A stretch of DNA of 9,287 bases, from assembly GCA_035577685.1 (NCBI GenBank), contig DATLVC010000309.1, forward strand, positions 1 through 9,287, given 5' to 3'. Position 1 is the stretch's first letter. Each line of letters begins with the position of its first letter. Origin of the DNA: CAIYRG01 sp035577685 (GTDB lineage Bacteria; Pseudomonadota; Alphaproteobacteria; Micropepsales; Micropepsaceae). The position numbers and the translations under genes are program-made. Below are positions 1-6,771 of this stretch, piece by piece. The notes under the pieces were generated by a model, which worked only from the letters and a program-made list of their open reading frames with translations, did no database searches and had not been told where the DNA came from.

Positions 1-180
1 CAGATGGACGATTTTGATCCCCCGGGCGCGCAAGGGCGCGAACAGCCGGCGTTCTGCCCAGGGCTGCTCGACCTCGCGAAAATCGGCTGTGCTGCTGCCG
101 ACATTCAGAAGCGGCGACAGCTCTTCCGCCGTGCGCTCCCGCAGCAGAGTTTCCAGCCAGGCGGCCTCGGTTTCGAACAT
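1..180 (-). CDS. Partial class I SAM-dependent methyltransferase (N-terminus)
   Basis: Only the first 60 codons lie in the window; the gene continues past the left edge. The ATG at 178-180 is the only usable start, because an in-frame TGA lies five codons upstream (193-195) with no other start codon between; a purine-rich GAGAGACGGGG stretch precedes it. The protein opens MFETEAAWLETLLRE and has LLNVGSSTADFRE at about residues 29-41, which resembles glycine-containing motif I of class I methyltransferases. This is followed by EQPWAERRLFAPLRARGIKIVHL, reminiscent of a family of small alphaproteobacterial methyltransferases with the same LNxGSST start. The substrate is unknown and most of the domain is missing, so the call rests on the N-terminus alone. 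It is divergent from the aromatic operon and could share its intergenic control region. Confidence 0.55.
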   Translation of the reverse strand, partial: MFETEAAWLETLLRERTAEELSPLLNVGSSTADFREVEQPWAERRLFAPLRARGIKIVHL

Positions 181-238
181 CCCCGTCTCTCGTCATATCA
201 GGGGCAGACTGGGGCAAAGGCGGGCCGCCCGCAACGCT

Positions 239-268
239 TTGATTTTGCGGAACGCTCCCCCTATCAAT
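239..268 (+). promoter_or_regulatory. Candidate promoter of the aromatic operon
   Basis: TTGATT at 239-244 and TATCAA at 262-267 are separated by 17 bases, a good fit to a sigma-70-type layout with four of six matches in each box. Transcription would begin near 275, leaving a leader of about 35 nucleotides before the ATG at 312. That is too short for a leader-peptide attenuator or a riboswitch. The -10 box lies inside a palindrome (259-272). This is assigned by eye only. Confidence 0.35.
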
Positions 269-272
269 AGGG
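259..272. promoter_or_regulatory. 14-bp palindrome, possible operator
   Basis: CCCTAT and ATAGGG form a perfect 6-base inverted repeat around a 2-base centre (CA). It lies about 40 bases upstream of the chorismate mutase start in the gap between divergent genes, and overlaps the candidate -10 element. A bound repressor there would block the promoter. I do not recognise a regulator with this site. A second, GC-rich dyad (GCGGGC C GCCCGC) lies at 220-232 in the same gap. Confidence 0.25.
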
Positions 273-311
273 TCCGGATGCGGGGGGTGAGAAGGGCCGG
301 CTCGCGTCCGA

Positions 312-1214
312 ATGGGGTTTTGGCAGTTCATGCAAAACGAGCCTGGCACGCTGGAAGATCTCCGCGGTGAAATCGATCGGATCGATGACGCCCTGCACGA
401 TCTTCTGATCCGGCGGGCGAATGTCAGTCTTGCGATCGCGAAGGTGAAGCAGCCAGCGGAAGGCGCACCGGCAACGCCCGTACCGGCGCTCAGGCCGGCA
501 CGCGAGGCGATGATTCTGCGCCGGCTGCTGGCCCGTCACAAAGGCGATCTGCCGCCGCAGGTCTTGGTGCGCATCTGGCGCGAGATTATGGCCGCGTCCT
601 TGCGGGTTCAGAGCAAGTTCCATCTGCACGTCTATTCCGGGGACAATCCGTCGGGATTTGTCGATCTGGCGCACGCCCATTTCGGTTCGCTGACGCCGCT
701 GCGCACCCATACGCGTCCCTCCATGGTGGTGCATGCCTGTGCCGAGGAGCCCAATTCGCTGGGGATCGTGCCTGTTCCTGAGATCGAGGAGCCGGGTGCG
801 GCCTGGTGGGCGCAACTCGCCCCTGCGGGGGAAAAGGGCCCCCGCGTGGTCGCCAAATTGCCCTTCGCGCAGGAGGGCGAGGATGGGCCCACCGCCTATG
901 CCATCGGTACGGTGGAACAGGAACCGTCCGGCGACGACACCACATTGCTGCTCTTAGAGATTGCGCCCGGGATTTCGCGCGCGAGCCTGCAATCCTATCT
1001 GAAAACCGCCGGCCTGAAGGCGAAGCTGAAAGCCGCCGGCCGGCTCCTGGAGAAAAAAGTGCCCGATGAAATCCTTCTCGAAGTGAAGGGTTTTGTCGGC
1101 AAGGACGATCCCCGGCTGGTCGCGCTCGCCGATGCGGCCGGGGAAGTCATCGCCCGCGTGGTCCCCATCGGGGGCTACGCCAATCCCGTCGTGCTGCCGC
1201 CGGTCGTGCCATGA
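312..1214 (+). CDS. Chorismate mutase (AroQ type) with degenerate prephenate-dehydratase/ACT-like tail
   Basis: The enzyme rearranges chorismate to prephenate, the branch point to tyrosine and phenylalanine, in the cytoplasm. Residues 14-103 form the helical AroQ domain. By alignment from memory to the E. coli mutase, the active-site positions are kept as R18, R35, K46, R64, E65 and Q100. The remaining 200 residues resemble a shrunken P-protein. FGSLTPLRTH and NSLGIVPVPE (about 124-158) look like a prephenate-dehydratase lobe. TAYAIG at 194-199 sits where the dehydratase has its catalytic TRF motif, with R and F replaced. From about 209 to 291 an ACT-like pattern (TTLLLLEIAPG, LLEVKGFVGKDDPR, VPIGGYANP) can be followed. 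Dehydratase activity is therefore unlikely. Long chorismate mutases of this layout are, as I recall, common in Rhizobiales. The ATG at 312 is used because TGA lies in frame at 288-290; ATG 330 (MQNEPGTL) is a plausible alternative, and neither has a well-placed Shine-Dalgarno. The stop overlaps the next start (ATGA). Confidence 0.88.
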   Translation: MGFWQFMQNEPGTLEDLRGEIDRIDDALHDLLIRRANVSLAIAKVKQPAEGAPATPVPALRPAREAMILRRLLARHKGDLPPQVLVRIWREIMAASLRVQSKFHLHVYSGDNPSGFVDLAHAHFGSLTPLRTHTRPSMVVHACAEEPNSLGIVPVPEIEEPGAAWWAQLAPAGEKGPRVVAKLPFAQEGEDGPTAYAIGTVEQEPSGDDTTLLLLEIAPGISRASLQSYLKTAGLKAKLKAAGRLLEKKVPDEILLEVKGFVGKDDPRLVALADAAGEVIARVVPIGGYANPVVLPPVVP

Positions 1215-2302
1215 CCCTCTCCCCCAAGCCGGGCGTGATGGAGATCGACGCCTATGTTCCCGGCCGCTCCGAGGCCAAGGGTGCGGCGCGCGTCTACAAA
1301 CTGTCTTCGAACGAATCGCCCTTCGGGCCGAGTCCAAAGGCCATCGCCGCGTATGAGGGCGCCGAACCCTTGCTTGGAATTTATCCGGAAGGGTCCGCGC
1401 GAATCTTGCGCGAAGCCATTGCCGCGCATTATGGATTGGCCGCGGACCGGATCGTTTGCGGGAATGGTTCGGACGAGATCCTGACGCTGCTCGCCAATTG
1501 TTACGTGCGGCCAGGTGATGAGGTGCTGTTCAGCGCCCATGCATTCTCGCTCTACAAGATTGCGACATTGGCCAATAGCGGCGTTCCGGTCGAAGTGCCG
1601 ACGCGCGACATGAATCTCGAGATCGGCGACATGATCGCGCGCGTGAACGAAAAAACGCGTCTCATCTATGTCGCCAACCCGAACAATCCGACCGCGACCT
1701 ATGTGCCGGTGTCCGAAATGCGCCGGCTGCATCGCGCCCTTCCCGATTCCGCGCTGCTGGTGATCGACGCGGCCTATTCGGAATATGTCCAGCGCAACGA
1801 TTACGAGGCCGGCATCGAACTCGTCAGCACGACCAACAACACCGTGATGACGCGCACGTTTTCGAAGGTGTATGGCCTCGCCGGCATCCGCATCGGCTGG
1901 TCCTATTGCCCCAAACCTGTGGCCGATGTGCTCAATCGCGTGCGCGCGCCCTTCAACATCAACATCGCCGCCCAACACGCGGCAGTGGCGGCGCTGGCCG
2001 ATGTCGCACACACCGAAACCGCCATTCGTCACAATGATTTTTGGCGCAGCCAGGTGATCGAGCAGATTCGCGCAATGGGGCTTCGCGTCGACGACAGCGT
2101 GGCCAATTTCGTTCTGATTCATTTTCCGGACATTGCCGGCCGCCGTTCATCCGATGCGGATCGCTTTTTGATGGCGCGCGGTATTATCATGCGGGCGTGC
2201 GGGTCCTATGATCTGCCGAACTGCTTGCGCCTCACCATCGGCAGTGAGGAGGCGAACCGGGCGGCGGTGGGCGCTTTACGCGAATTCATGGCGTCTCGAT
2301 GA
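1211..2302 (+). CDS. hisC: Histidinol-phosphate / aromatic aminotransferase, HisC family
   Basis: This is a PLP-dependent fold-type I aminotransferase of 363 residues, the usual HisC length. Visible landmarks are the N-terminal substrate region SSNESPFGPSP (32-42), the cofactor-phosphate loop GNGSDEIL (about 84-91), NPNNPTATY near 154-162, D186 and Y189 in VIDAAYSEY, the Schiff-base lysine K219 in TFSKVYGLAG, and R227 in GIRIGW. The family converts imidazole-acetol phosphate and glutamate to histidinol phosphate, and many members also transaminate aromatic keto acids. Its place between a chorismate mutase and a TyrA-type dehydrogenase suggests a role in tyrosine (or arogenate) and phenylalanine formation, possibly alongside histidine synthesis. 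No other his gene is visible here. It starts within the chorismate mutase stop codon (ATGA) with no clear Shine-Dalgarno, so translation is probably coupled. Confidence 0.9.
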   Translation: MTLSPKPGVMEIDAYVPGRSEAKGAARVYKLSSNESPFGPSPKAIAAYEGAEPLLGIYPEGSARILREAIAAHYGLAADRIVCGNGSDEILTLLANCYVRPGDEVLFSAHAFSLYKIATLANSGVPVEVPTRDMNLEIGDMIARVNEKTRLIYVANPNNPTATYVPVSEMRRLHRALPDSALLVIDAAYSEYVQRNDYEAGIELVSTTNNTVMTRTFSKVYGLAGIRIGWSYCPKPVADVLNRVRAPFNINIAAQHAAVAALADVAHTETAIRHNDFWRSQVIEQIRAMGLRVDDSVANFVLIHFPDIAGRRSSDADRFLMARGIIMRACGSYDLPNCLRLTIGSEEANRAAVGALREFMASR

Positions 2303-3237
2303 ACGATACGGCTCCCATGTTCGACAAAATCGCGCTGATCGGCGCTGGCCTGATCGGCTCGTCCATCGCGCATGCCGCGCGCCGCGCCGGTCTGGCGCGT
2401 CATATCGCGGCCTATGTGCCGCGCCCCGAAACGCGGGCGCGGGCGGAGAAAATGGGTTTTGCGGATTCGCTGCACGCCGAAATCGAACCGTGCGTCCAAG
2501 ATGCCGATCTGGTGGTGCTGGCGACACCCGTCGGCACCTATGCGTCGCTTGCGGCTCTCATGGCGCCCTGTTTGAAACCGGGCGCGATTCTCACTGATGT
2601 GGGCTCGGTTAAAGGTCAGGTGCTGAAAGAAGTCGCCCCGCATGTGCCGGCGGGCGTGCATCTCATTCCAGGTCACCCGGTTGCCGGTACGGAGCAATCC
2701 GGTCCCGAGGCCGGTTTCGCCGAACTCTTTGACGGCCGCTGGTGCATTCTGACGCCGGCGCCCGGAACGGACGCTGCGGCCATTGAGAAGCTGAAACTTT
2801 TCTGGCAGCGCTGCGGCAGCGATGTCGAGATCATGGACGCCAAACATCATGACCTGGTGCTCGCGATCACAAGCCATGTGCCGCATTTGATCGCCTACAA
2901 CATCGTGGGTACCGCGGCCGATATGGAAACGGTCATCCAGAGCGAGGTCATCAAATATTCCGCCAGCGGGTTCCGCGATTTCACCCGCATCGCCGCGTCC
3001 GATCCCACCATGTGGCGCGACATCTTCCTCAACAATCGCGAGGCGGTGCTGGAGATGCTGGGACGCTTCAACGAGGATTTGGCGGCGCTTCAGCGCGCGG
3101 TCCGCTGGGGCGATGGCGATGCGCTGTTCAATCTGTTCACGCGCACCCGCGCGATCCGGCGTTCCATCATCGAAGCGGGGCAGGACACGGAAGCGCCCAA
3201 TTTCGGCCGTTCAGGGACTGCCACCGGCCGGCGCTGA
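2299..3237 (+). CDS. tyrC: Prephenate/arogenate dehydrogenase, TyrA family
   Basis: The enzyme oxidatively decarboxylates prephenate (to 4-hydroxyphenylpyruvate) or arogenate (to tyrosine) with NAD(P). The 312-residue protein begins with a Rossmann fold, GAGLIG at 15-20. It keeps the family active-site set: S103 in TDVGSVKG, catalytic H126 in PGHPVAGTEQSG, the TSHVPH histidines H193 and H196, and R230 in FRDFTRIAASDPTMWRD, which binds the substrate carboxylate in characterised TyrA proteins. There is no fused chorismate mutase or obvious C-terminal ACT domain, so this is the monofunctional form. Prephenate versus arogenate preference cannot be read safely from sequence; the symbol follows the name often used for alphaproteobacterial cyclohexadienyl dehydrogenases. 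The start at 2299 overlaps the hisC stop (ATGA); ATG 2317 (MFDKIALIG) is an alternative. The 3' end overlaps the opposing DUF2125 gene by 27 bases. Confidence 0.9.
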   Translation: MNDTAPMFDKIALIGAGLIGSSIAHAARRAGLARHIAAYVPRPETRARAEKMGFADSLHAEIEPCVQDADLVVLATPVGTYASLAALMAPCLKPGAILTDVGSVKGQVLKEVAPHVPAGVHLIPGHPVAGTEQSGPEAGFAELFDGRWCILTPAPGTDAAAIEKLKLFWQRCGSDVEIMDAKHHDLVLAITSHVPHLIAYNIVGTAADMETVIQSEVIKYSASGFRDFTRIAASDPTMWRDIFLNNREAVLEMLGRFNEDLAALQRAVRWGDGDALFNLFTRTRAIRRSIIEAGQDTEAPNFGRSGTATGRR

Positions 3238-4167
3238 AGCGGAACTCAAACGGATTTCGCCGTTCGCGAAAGCAAGACCGAAAACGGCTGGTTTTTTCCC
3301 GTCCCTCATGCCGTTGCCTTTGAGCGTGCCGGTCAGGCGATTCTCGCCGTCGAGCGCGAGTTGGCCTTTGAGATCGGCATGCGCATCGGGCCAGCTGAGC
3401 GCAAGATTGCTGATTTCGATCCCGCCCCCGTGCTCGCGCCAGGCTGTAGCCGCGTCGTCAACGCTCATTGCGCCCGCCCTGAGGGAATCGAGCGATCCGG
3501 CCGCATGCAATTGTCCGCGCAGGTTGATGACGGGAAGCAAAATCTCAGCTCCGCCGGTCGCGTAGCCGGTCCCGATTGTCGCGTTGTCGATCTCTATCGC
3601 CACATCGATGGTGTTGTCGTCGCGGGAGAGCAGATGAAGCTGCGCGCGGGCTGCCATCAATGTGCGTTTGGGATCGGCGCCGGACGTCGCATCTTTTGCC
3701 TGAGGCTCGACAAGGTCGAGATCGAAACGGGCCAGCCTGTCACGAACCAGAATGGCGCTCGCCTGCGCAAGGCCGGGTGTGAGGTAAAATAGGCGAGGGG
3801 TCGCTCCGGGCTTTGCCGGCGGCTGGGCAAAGGATTGCAGTCCCGAGGCCTCGAAAATATAGCGGTTCTGACCATAGGAAAGCCGATGCAGCGCCAGCTT
3901 CTCGATGCGCCAAGCGGTTTCACCTTCTGGTGCCTGATGCGAGAAGGTGACGCCGGAGAGCACCACGTCGATGCGGAAGGGGAACCCGCCGACCGATTTC
4001 TCGGCAAAGGCAAAGACCACGCCCGGGATGACTTCGCCGCCATTGGCGCGGTCGAGACGCGCGGCCAGCGTATCGGCCTGAACGCGCCAGAACACGCTGT
4101 ACAGCACAATCACCAGAAGCAGGAGGCCGACCGGCCCATAGAAGAAGATTCGACTGGAATAGGACAT
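3211..4167 (-). CDS. DUF2125 membrane-anchored protein
   Basis: This is a 318-residue protein of unknown function. Residues 8-28 (FFYGPVGLLLLVIVLYSVFW) form a single N-terminal membrane segment without an evident cleavage site, so the bulk is predicted to sit on the periplasmic side. A GFPFR motif at 61-65, shortly after the anchor, and the long beta-rich remainder with repeated short strand patterns (NLALSWPDAHADLKGQLALDG and similar) match DUF2125, a family I associate with Alphaproteobacteria and often with the neighbourhood of tyrosine genes. The strand pattern loosely recalls AsmA-like envelope proteins, but that is only a guess. The ATG at 4165-4167 has a weak GGA six bases upstream, and nearby upstream ATGs are out of frame. 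It lies 105 bp downstream of the ribonucleotide reductase and its end overlaps the converging tyrC. Confidence 0.75.
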   Translation of the reverse strand: MSYSSRIFFYGPVGLLLLVIVLYSVFWRVQADTLAARLDRANGGEVIPGVVFAFAEKSVGGFPFRIDVVLSGVTFSHQAPEGETAWRIEKLALHRLSYGQNRYIFEASGLQSFAQPPAKPGATPRLFYLTPGLAQASAILVRDRLARFDLDLVEPQAKDATSGADPKRTLMAARAQLHLLSRDDNTIDVAIEIDNATIGTGYATGGAEILLPVINLRGQLHAAGSLDSLRAGAMSVDDAATAWREHGGGIEISNLALSWPDAHADLKGQLALDGENRLTGTLKGNGMRDGKKPAVFGLAFANGEIRLSSASAPAGGSP

Positions 4168-4202
4168 GCGTCCATTTTCATTGTTTGAGGTGGCTTGGCC
4201 AG

Positions 4203-4226
4203 CCCCCTCTAACTGCCAGAGGAGGG
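4203..4226 (-). other. GC-rich hairpin between nrdJ and the DUF2125 gene
   Basis: CCTCT (4206-4210) pairs with AGAGG (4218-4222) across a 7-base loop, and the stem extends by three G-C pairs past one bulged base. It lies 46-70 bases beyond the nrdJ stop on the transcribed strand. No T-run follows in either direction, so a classical intrinsic terminator is not supported. It could be a weak terminator, an RNA-stability element, or chance. Confidence 0.22.
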
Positions 4227-4272
4227 AACCGCCTTATTGCCTCGCCCTAAAAGGAAGAGCGGGTGCGGAACC

Positions 4273-6672
4273 TCATGCGCATTTGGAATAGCCGCAGGAC
4301 AGGCAGGTATCACACCCTTCCAGCTTGACGAAGCCGGCCGCGCTGCACCGCGGACAGGTGCGGACGGCCGCCCCTTCGGCGTGGGCTCCGGCGCTGGCCG
4401 CCCGCTGGGCGTCGGTTTCGTCCGGCCCGGGCTTGGTCATGAACCCGATGGCGATCAGATGGCGCTCGATGACTTCGCCGATGGCGGCCAGCAGCGAGGG
4501 CACATAGCGACCGCCCATCCATTGGCCGCCACGCGGATCGAAGACCGATTTCAACTCCTCCACCACGAAGCTGACATCGCCGCCCCGCCGGAACACCGCA
4601 CTGATCATGCGGGTGAGCGCGACCGTCCAGGCGTAATGCTCCATGTTCTTGGAGTTGATGAAGATCTCAAAGGGGCGGGTGCGCCCGCCGTCATCGATGT
4701 CGTTGATGGTGATGTAAAAGGCGTGGTCGAGATCGGGCCAGCGCACCTTGTAGGTGTGGCCGTGCAGATCGCCCGGCCGGTCAAGCGGGCGCGTCATATA
4801 AACCACGCCCGCGGGTTCGGCCCGTTCCTGCGGCCGATAGGCAAGAGCGGTCGCGGCAGCGGGCAGGGCAGGAACGTTGTAGGCGGCAGCGGTCGGCGTT
4901 TCGATCACCGGCACGCGCTTTATTGCGGGAGCCACCGACACGGTGCGGGGTTCCTCGGCCTCGGTTTGCAGCACGGCGCCGGTCACCGGATTGGGCCGAT
5001 AGGTGGTGCAGCCCTTGCAGCCTTCCTGATAGGCGATGCGATAGACCTCCTTGAATTCGGCGAAGGAAATTTGCGGCGGGCAATTGATGGTCTTGGAGAT
5101 CGAGCTGTCGACATATTTCTGCGCCGCGGCCTGAACCGCCACATGATCGGCGGGCGTGAGCTCCTGCGCGGTGACGAAATAATCGGGAAGCTGCGTGTCG
5201 TCGCCGAAGGCGGCACGGAAGCGGCGATAGGCGTAATCGCTCACCTTTTCCTCGCGCGTGGCGCCGTCCGGCATCAGCACGTTGCGCGTATAGGAATAGG
5301 CAAAGACCGGCTCGATGCCGCTCGAAATATTGTCCGCGAACAGCGAAATCGTGCCGGTCGGCGCGATTGAGGTCACGAGCCCGTTGCGGATGCCGTGCTT
5401 GGCGATTTTCTCGCGGATGGGTTCGGGAAGGTCCTGGATGTTCGGGCGCGCGAGATAGGCATCGGCATCGAACAGCGGGAACGCCCCCTTTTCCGCGGCC
5501 AATTCGGCCGATGCGGCATAGGCGCTGTCGCGCAATATCCTAAGCCAGCGTTCGATCAGCGCGAGGCTGCGCGAAGATCCATAGCGGGTGCGGCAGAAGA
5601 TGAGCGCATCGGCAAGGCCCGTGACGCCAAGGCCGATGCGGCGCTTGGCCTTGGCCTCGTCGGCTTGCGCCGGCAGCGGGAAACGCGAAACGTCGATGAC
5701 ATTGTCGAGGAAGCGCACGGCCACGCGGGTCAGTTCCGACAATTGCGCTTCGTCGAGACGAGCTTCTTCCGTAAACGGACGATCCACCAATTTGGCCAGA
5801 TTGATCGAGCCCAGAAGGCAGGCGCCATAGGGCGGCAAAGGTTGTTCGCCGCACGGATTGGTCGCGTAGATCGTCTCGCAATAGGAAAGATTGTTCAGCG
5901 CGTTGATGCGATCGATGAAGATGACCCCGGGCTCGGCCGCCTCATAGGTCGAGACCATGATCTTGTCCCACAGCGCGCGCGCCGAGACCGTGCGATACAC
6001 CGTGCCGTCGAAGACGAGGTCCCAGGAGCGGTCCTTTTCGACCGCGCTCATGAACGCGTCCGTCACCAGCACCGACAGATTGAAATTGCGCAGGCGATTG
6101 CCAGCCTGTTTTGCGGCGATGAATTCCTCGATGTCGGGATGCGAGCAGAGAAGCGTGCCCATCATGGCGCCACGCCGCGCGCCCGCCGACATGATGGTGC
6201 GGCACATGGAATCCCACACATCCATGAAGGACACCGGCCCGGAGGCATCCGCGCCGACGCCTTTCACCGGGGCACCTTTGGGCCTGAGCGTCGAGAAATC
6301 GTAACCGATGCCGCCACCCTGCTGCATGGTGAGGGCCGCTTCCCGCAAATGGGCAAAGATGCCGGAGAGATCGTCGGGTATGCGCCCCATGACGAAGCAG
6401 TTGAACAGCGTCACGGAGCGGCCGGTGCCGGCCCCGGCCAGGATGCGGCCCGCCGGCAGGAAGCGATGCCCCGCCAAAGCTTGCGCAAAGGCGTTCGCCC
6501 AATCCCGCCGCTTCTCGGGGGCTTCAGCCCCCGCTGCGGCAAGCGCCACGCGGGCCCAGCTCTCCTCGACGGTGCGGTCGAGCGGGGTGCCGTCTGGCGC
6601 CTTGAGGCGATATTTCATGTCCCAGATCTGATGGGAAAGGGCTTCCACGGTTTGGCTTTCTTTGTCTCGCAT
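4273..6672 (-). CDS. nrdJ: Class II adenosylcobalamin-dependent ribonucleotide reductase
   Basis: It reduces ribonucleotides to deoxyribonucleotides using a thiyl radical generated from adenosylcobalamin, without oxygen and without a separate radical subunit. The protein has 799 residues. C92 (LFNCFVMG) and C285 (PYGACLLGSINL) are the redox pair. N272, C274 and E276 in NPCGEQPLPPYG are the catalytic triad, with C274 the radical cysteine and the 11-residue spacing to C285 as in characterised NrdJ. SIAPTGTIS (435-443) is a phosphate-binding loop. After an Ala/Pro-rich linker (about 570-630) come a TSCPD-type domain (about 637-740) and a cysteine-rich tail with CPRC (773-776) and CDTCLSCGYSKC (787-798), resembling the zinc-binding and redox-shuttle end of NrdJ. 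The catalytic core begins within about 15 residues of the start, so there is no N-terminal ATP-cone. An in-frame TGA lies just upstream of the ATG, and no good Shine-Dalgarno is visible. A candidate LexA box lies upstream (6742-6756); no cobalamin riboswitch fits in the 99-bp gap. Confidence 0.95.
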   Translation of the reverse strand: MRDKESQTVEALSHQIWDMKYRLKAPDGTPLDRTVEESWARVALAAAGAEAPEKRRDWANAFAQALAGHRFLPAGRILAGAGTGRSVTLFNCFVMGRIPDDLSGIFAHLREAALTMQQGGGIGYDFSTLRPKGAPVKGVGADASGPVSFMDVWDSMCRTIMSAGARRGAMMGTLLCSHPDIEEFIAAKQAGNRLRNFNLSVLVTDAFMSAVEKDRSWDLVFDGTVYRTVSARALWDKIMVSTYEAAEPGVIFIDRINALNNLSYCETIYATNPCGEQPLPPYGACLLGSINLAKLVDRPFTEEARLDEAQLSELTRVAVRFLDNVIDVSRFPLPAQADEAKAKRRIGLGVTGLADALIFCRTRYGSSRSLALIERWLRILRDSAYAASAELAAEKGAFPLFDADAYLARPNIQDLPEPIREKIAKHGIRNGLVTSIAPTGTISLFADNISSGIEPVFAYSYTRNVLMPDGATREEKVSDYAYRRFRAAFGDDTQLPDYFVTAQELTPADHVAVQAAAQKYVDSSISKTINCPPQISFAEFKEVYRIAYQEGCKGCTTYRPNPVTGAVLQTEAEEPRTVSVAPAIKRVPVIETPTAAAYNVPALPAAATALAYRPQERAEPAGVVYMTRPLDRPGDLHGHTYKVRWPDLDHAFYITINDIDDGGRTRPFEIFINSKNMEHYAWTVALTRMISAVFRRGGDVSFVVEELKSVFDPRGGQWMGGRYVPSLLAAIGEVIERHLIAIGFMTKPGPDETDAQRAASAGAHAEGAAVRTCPRCSAAGFVKLEGCDTCLSCGYSKCA

Positions 6673-6729
6673 TCTACGGGCGCATCATGCCCGAGAAACT
6701 ATTGCCAATGTTCGCATCCCCGACGGAAG

Positions 6730-6756
6730 AGTCAATAAGATGTTCCCTTTTTGTTC
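6730..6756 (-). promoter_or_regulatory. Candidate LexA (SOS) box and -35 element upstream of nrdJ
   Basis: The plus strand reads GTTCCCTTTTTGTTC at 6742-6756, an exact GTTC-N7-GTTC direct repeat, the form recognised by LexA in Alphaproteobacteria. On the nrdJ strand it reads GAAC-AAAAAGG-GAAC, with an A-rich spacer. Seven bases further downstream is TTGACT (6735-6730), five of six matches to a -35 hexamer; no convincing -10 follows at the right distance. The site lies about 70-85 bases before the nrdJ ATG and just past the stop of the DUF2569 gene, in a 99-bp gap. Regulation is inferred from motif and position only. Confidence 0.5.
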
Positions 6757-6771
6757 GTTACGGGCCGGGGA

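Noticed and set aside
275..311. A leader-peptide attenuator for the aromatic operon.
   Set aside because: The presumed leader is only about 35 nucleotides, with no short frame rich in Tyr or Phe codons and no terminator hairpin.
606..620. A second GTTC-N7-GTTC match (GTTCAGAGCAAGTTC).
   Set aside because: It lies inside the chorismate mutase coding sequence, far from any start codon, and its spacer is not A/T-rich. It is best read as a chance hit and is a caution on the nrdJ site.
4237..6738. Two long plus-strand open frames (377 and 447 codons) opposite nrdJ.
   Set aside because: nrdJ has all catalytic motifs in its own frame across the whole stretch. The antisense frames show no domain or plausible start and look like codon-bias shadows.
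6673..6771. A cobalamin riboswitch or NrdR boxes upstream of nrdJ.
   Set aside because: The gap is too short for a typical cobalamin riboswitch. I see no B12-box-like sequence and no paired 16-bp NrdR palindromes.
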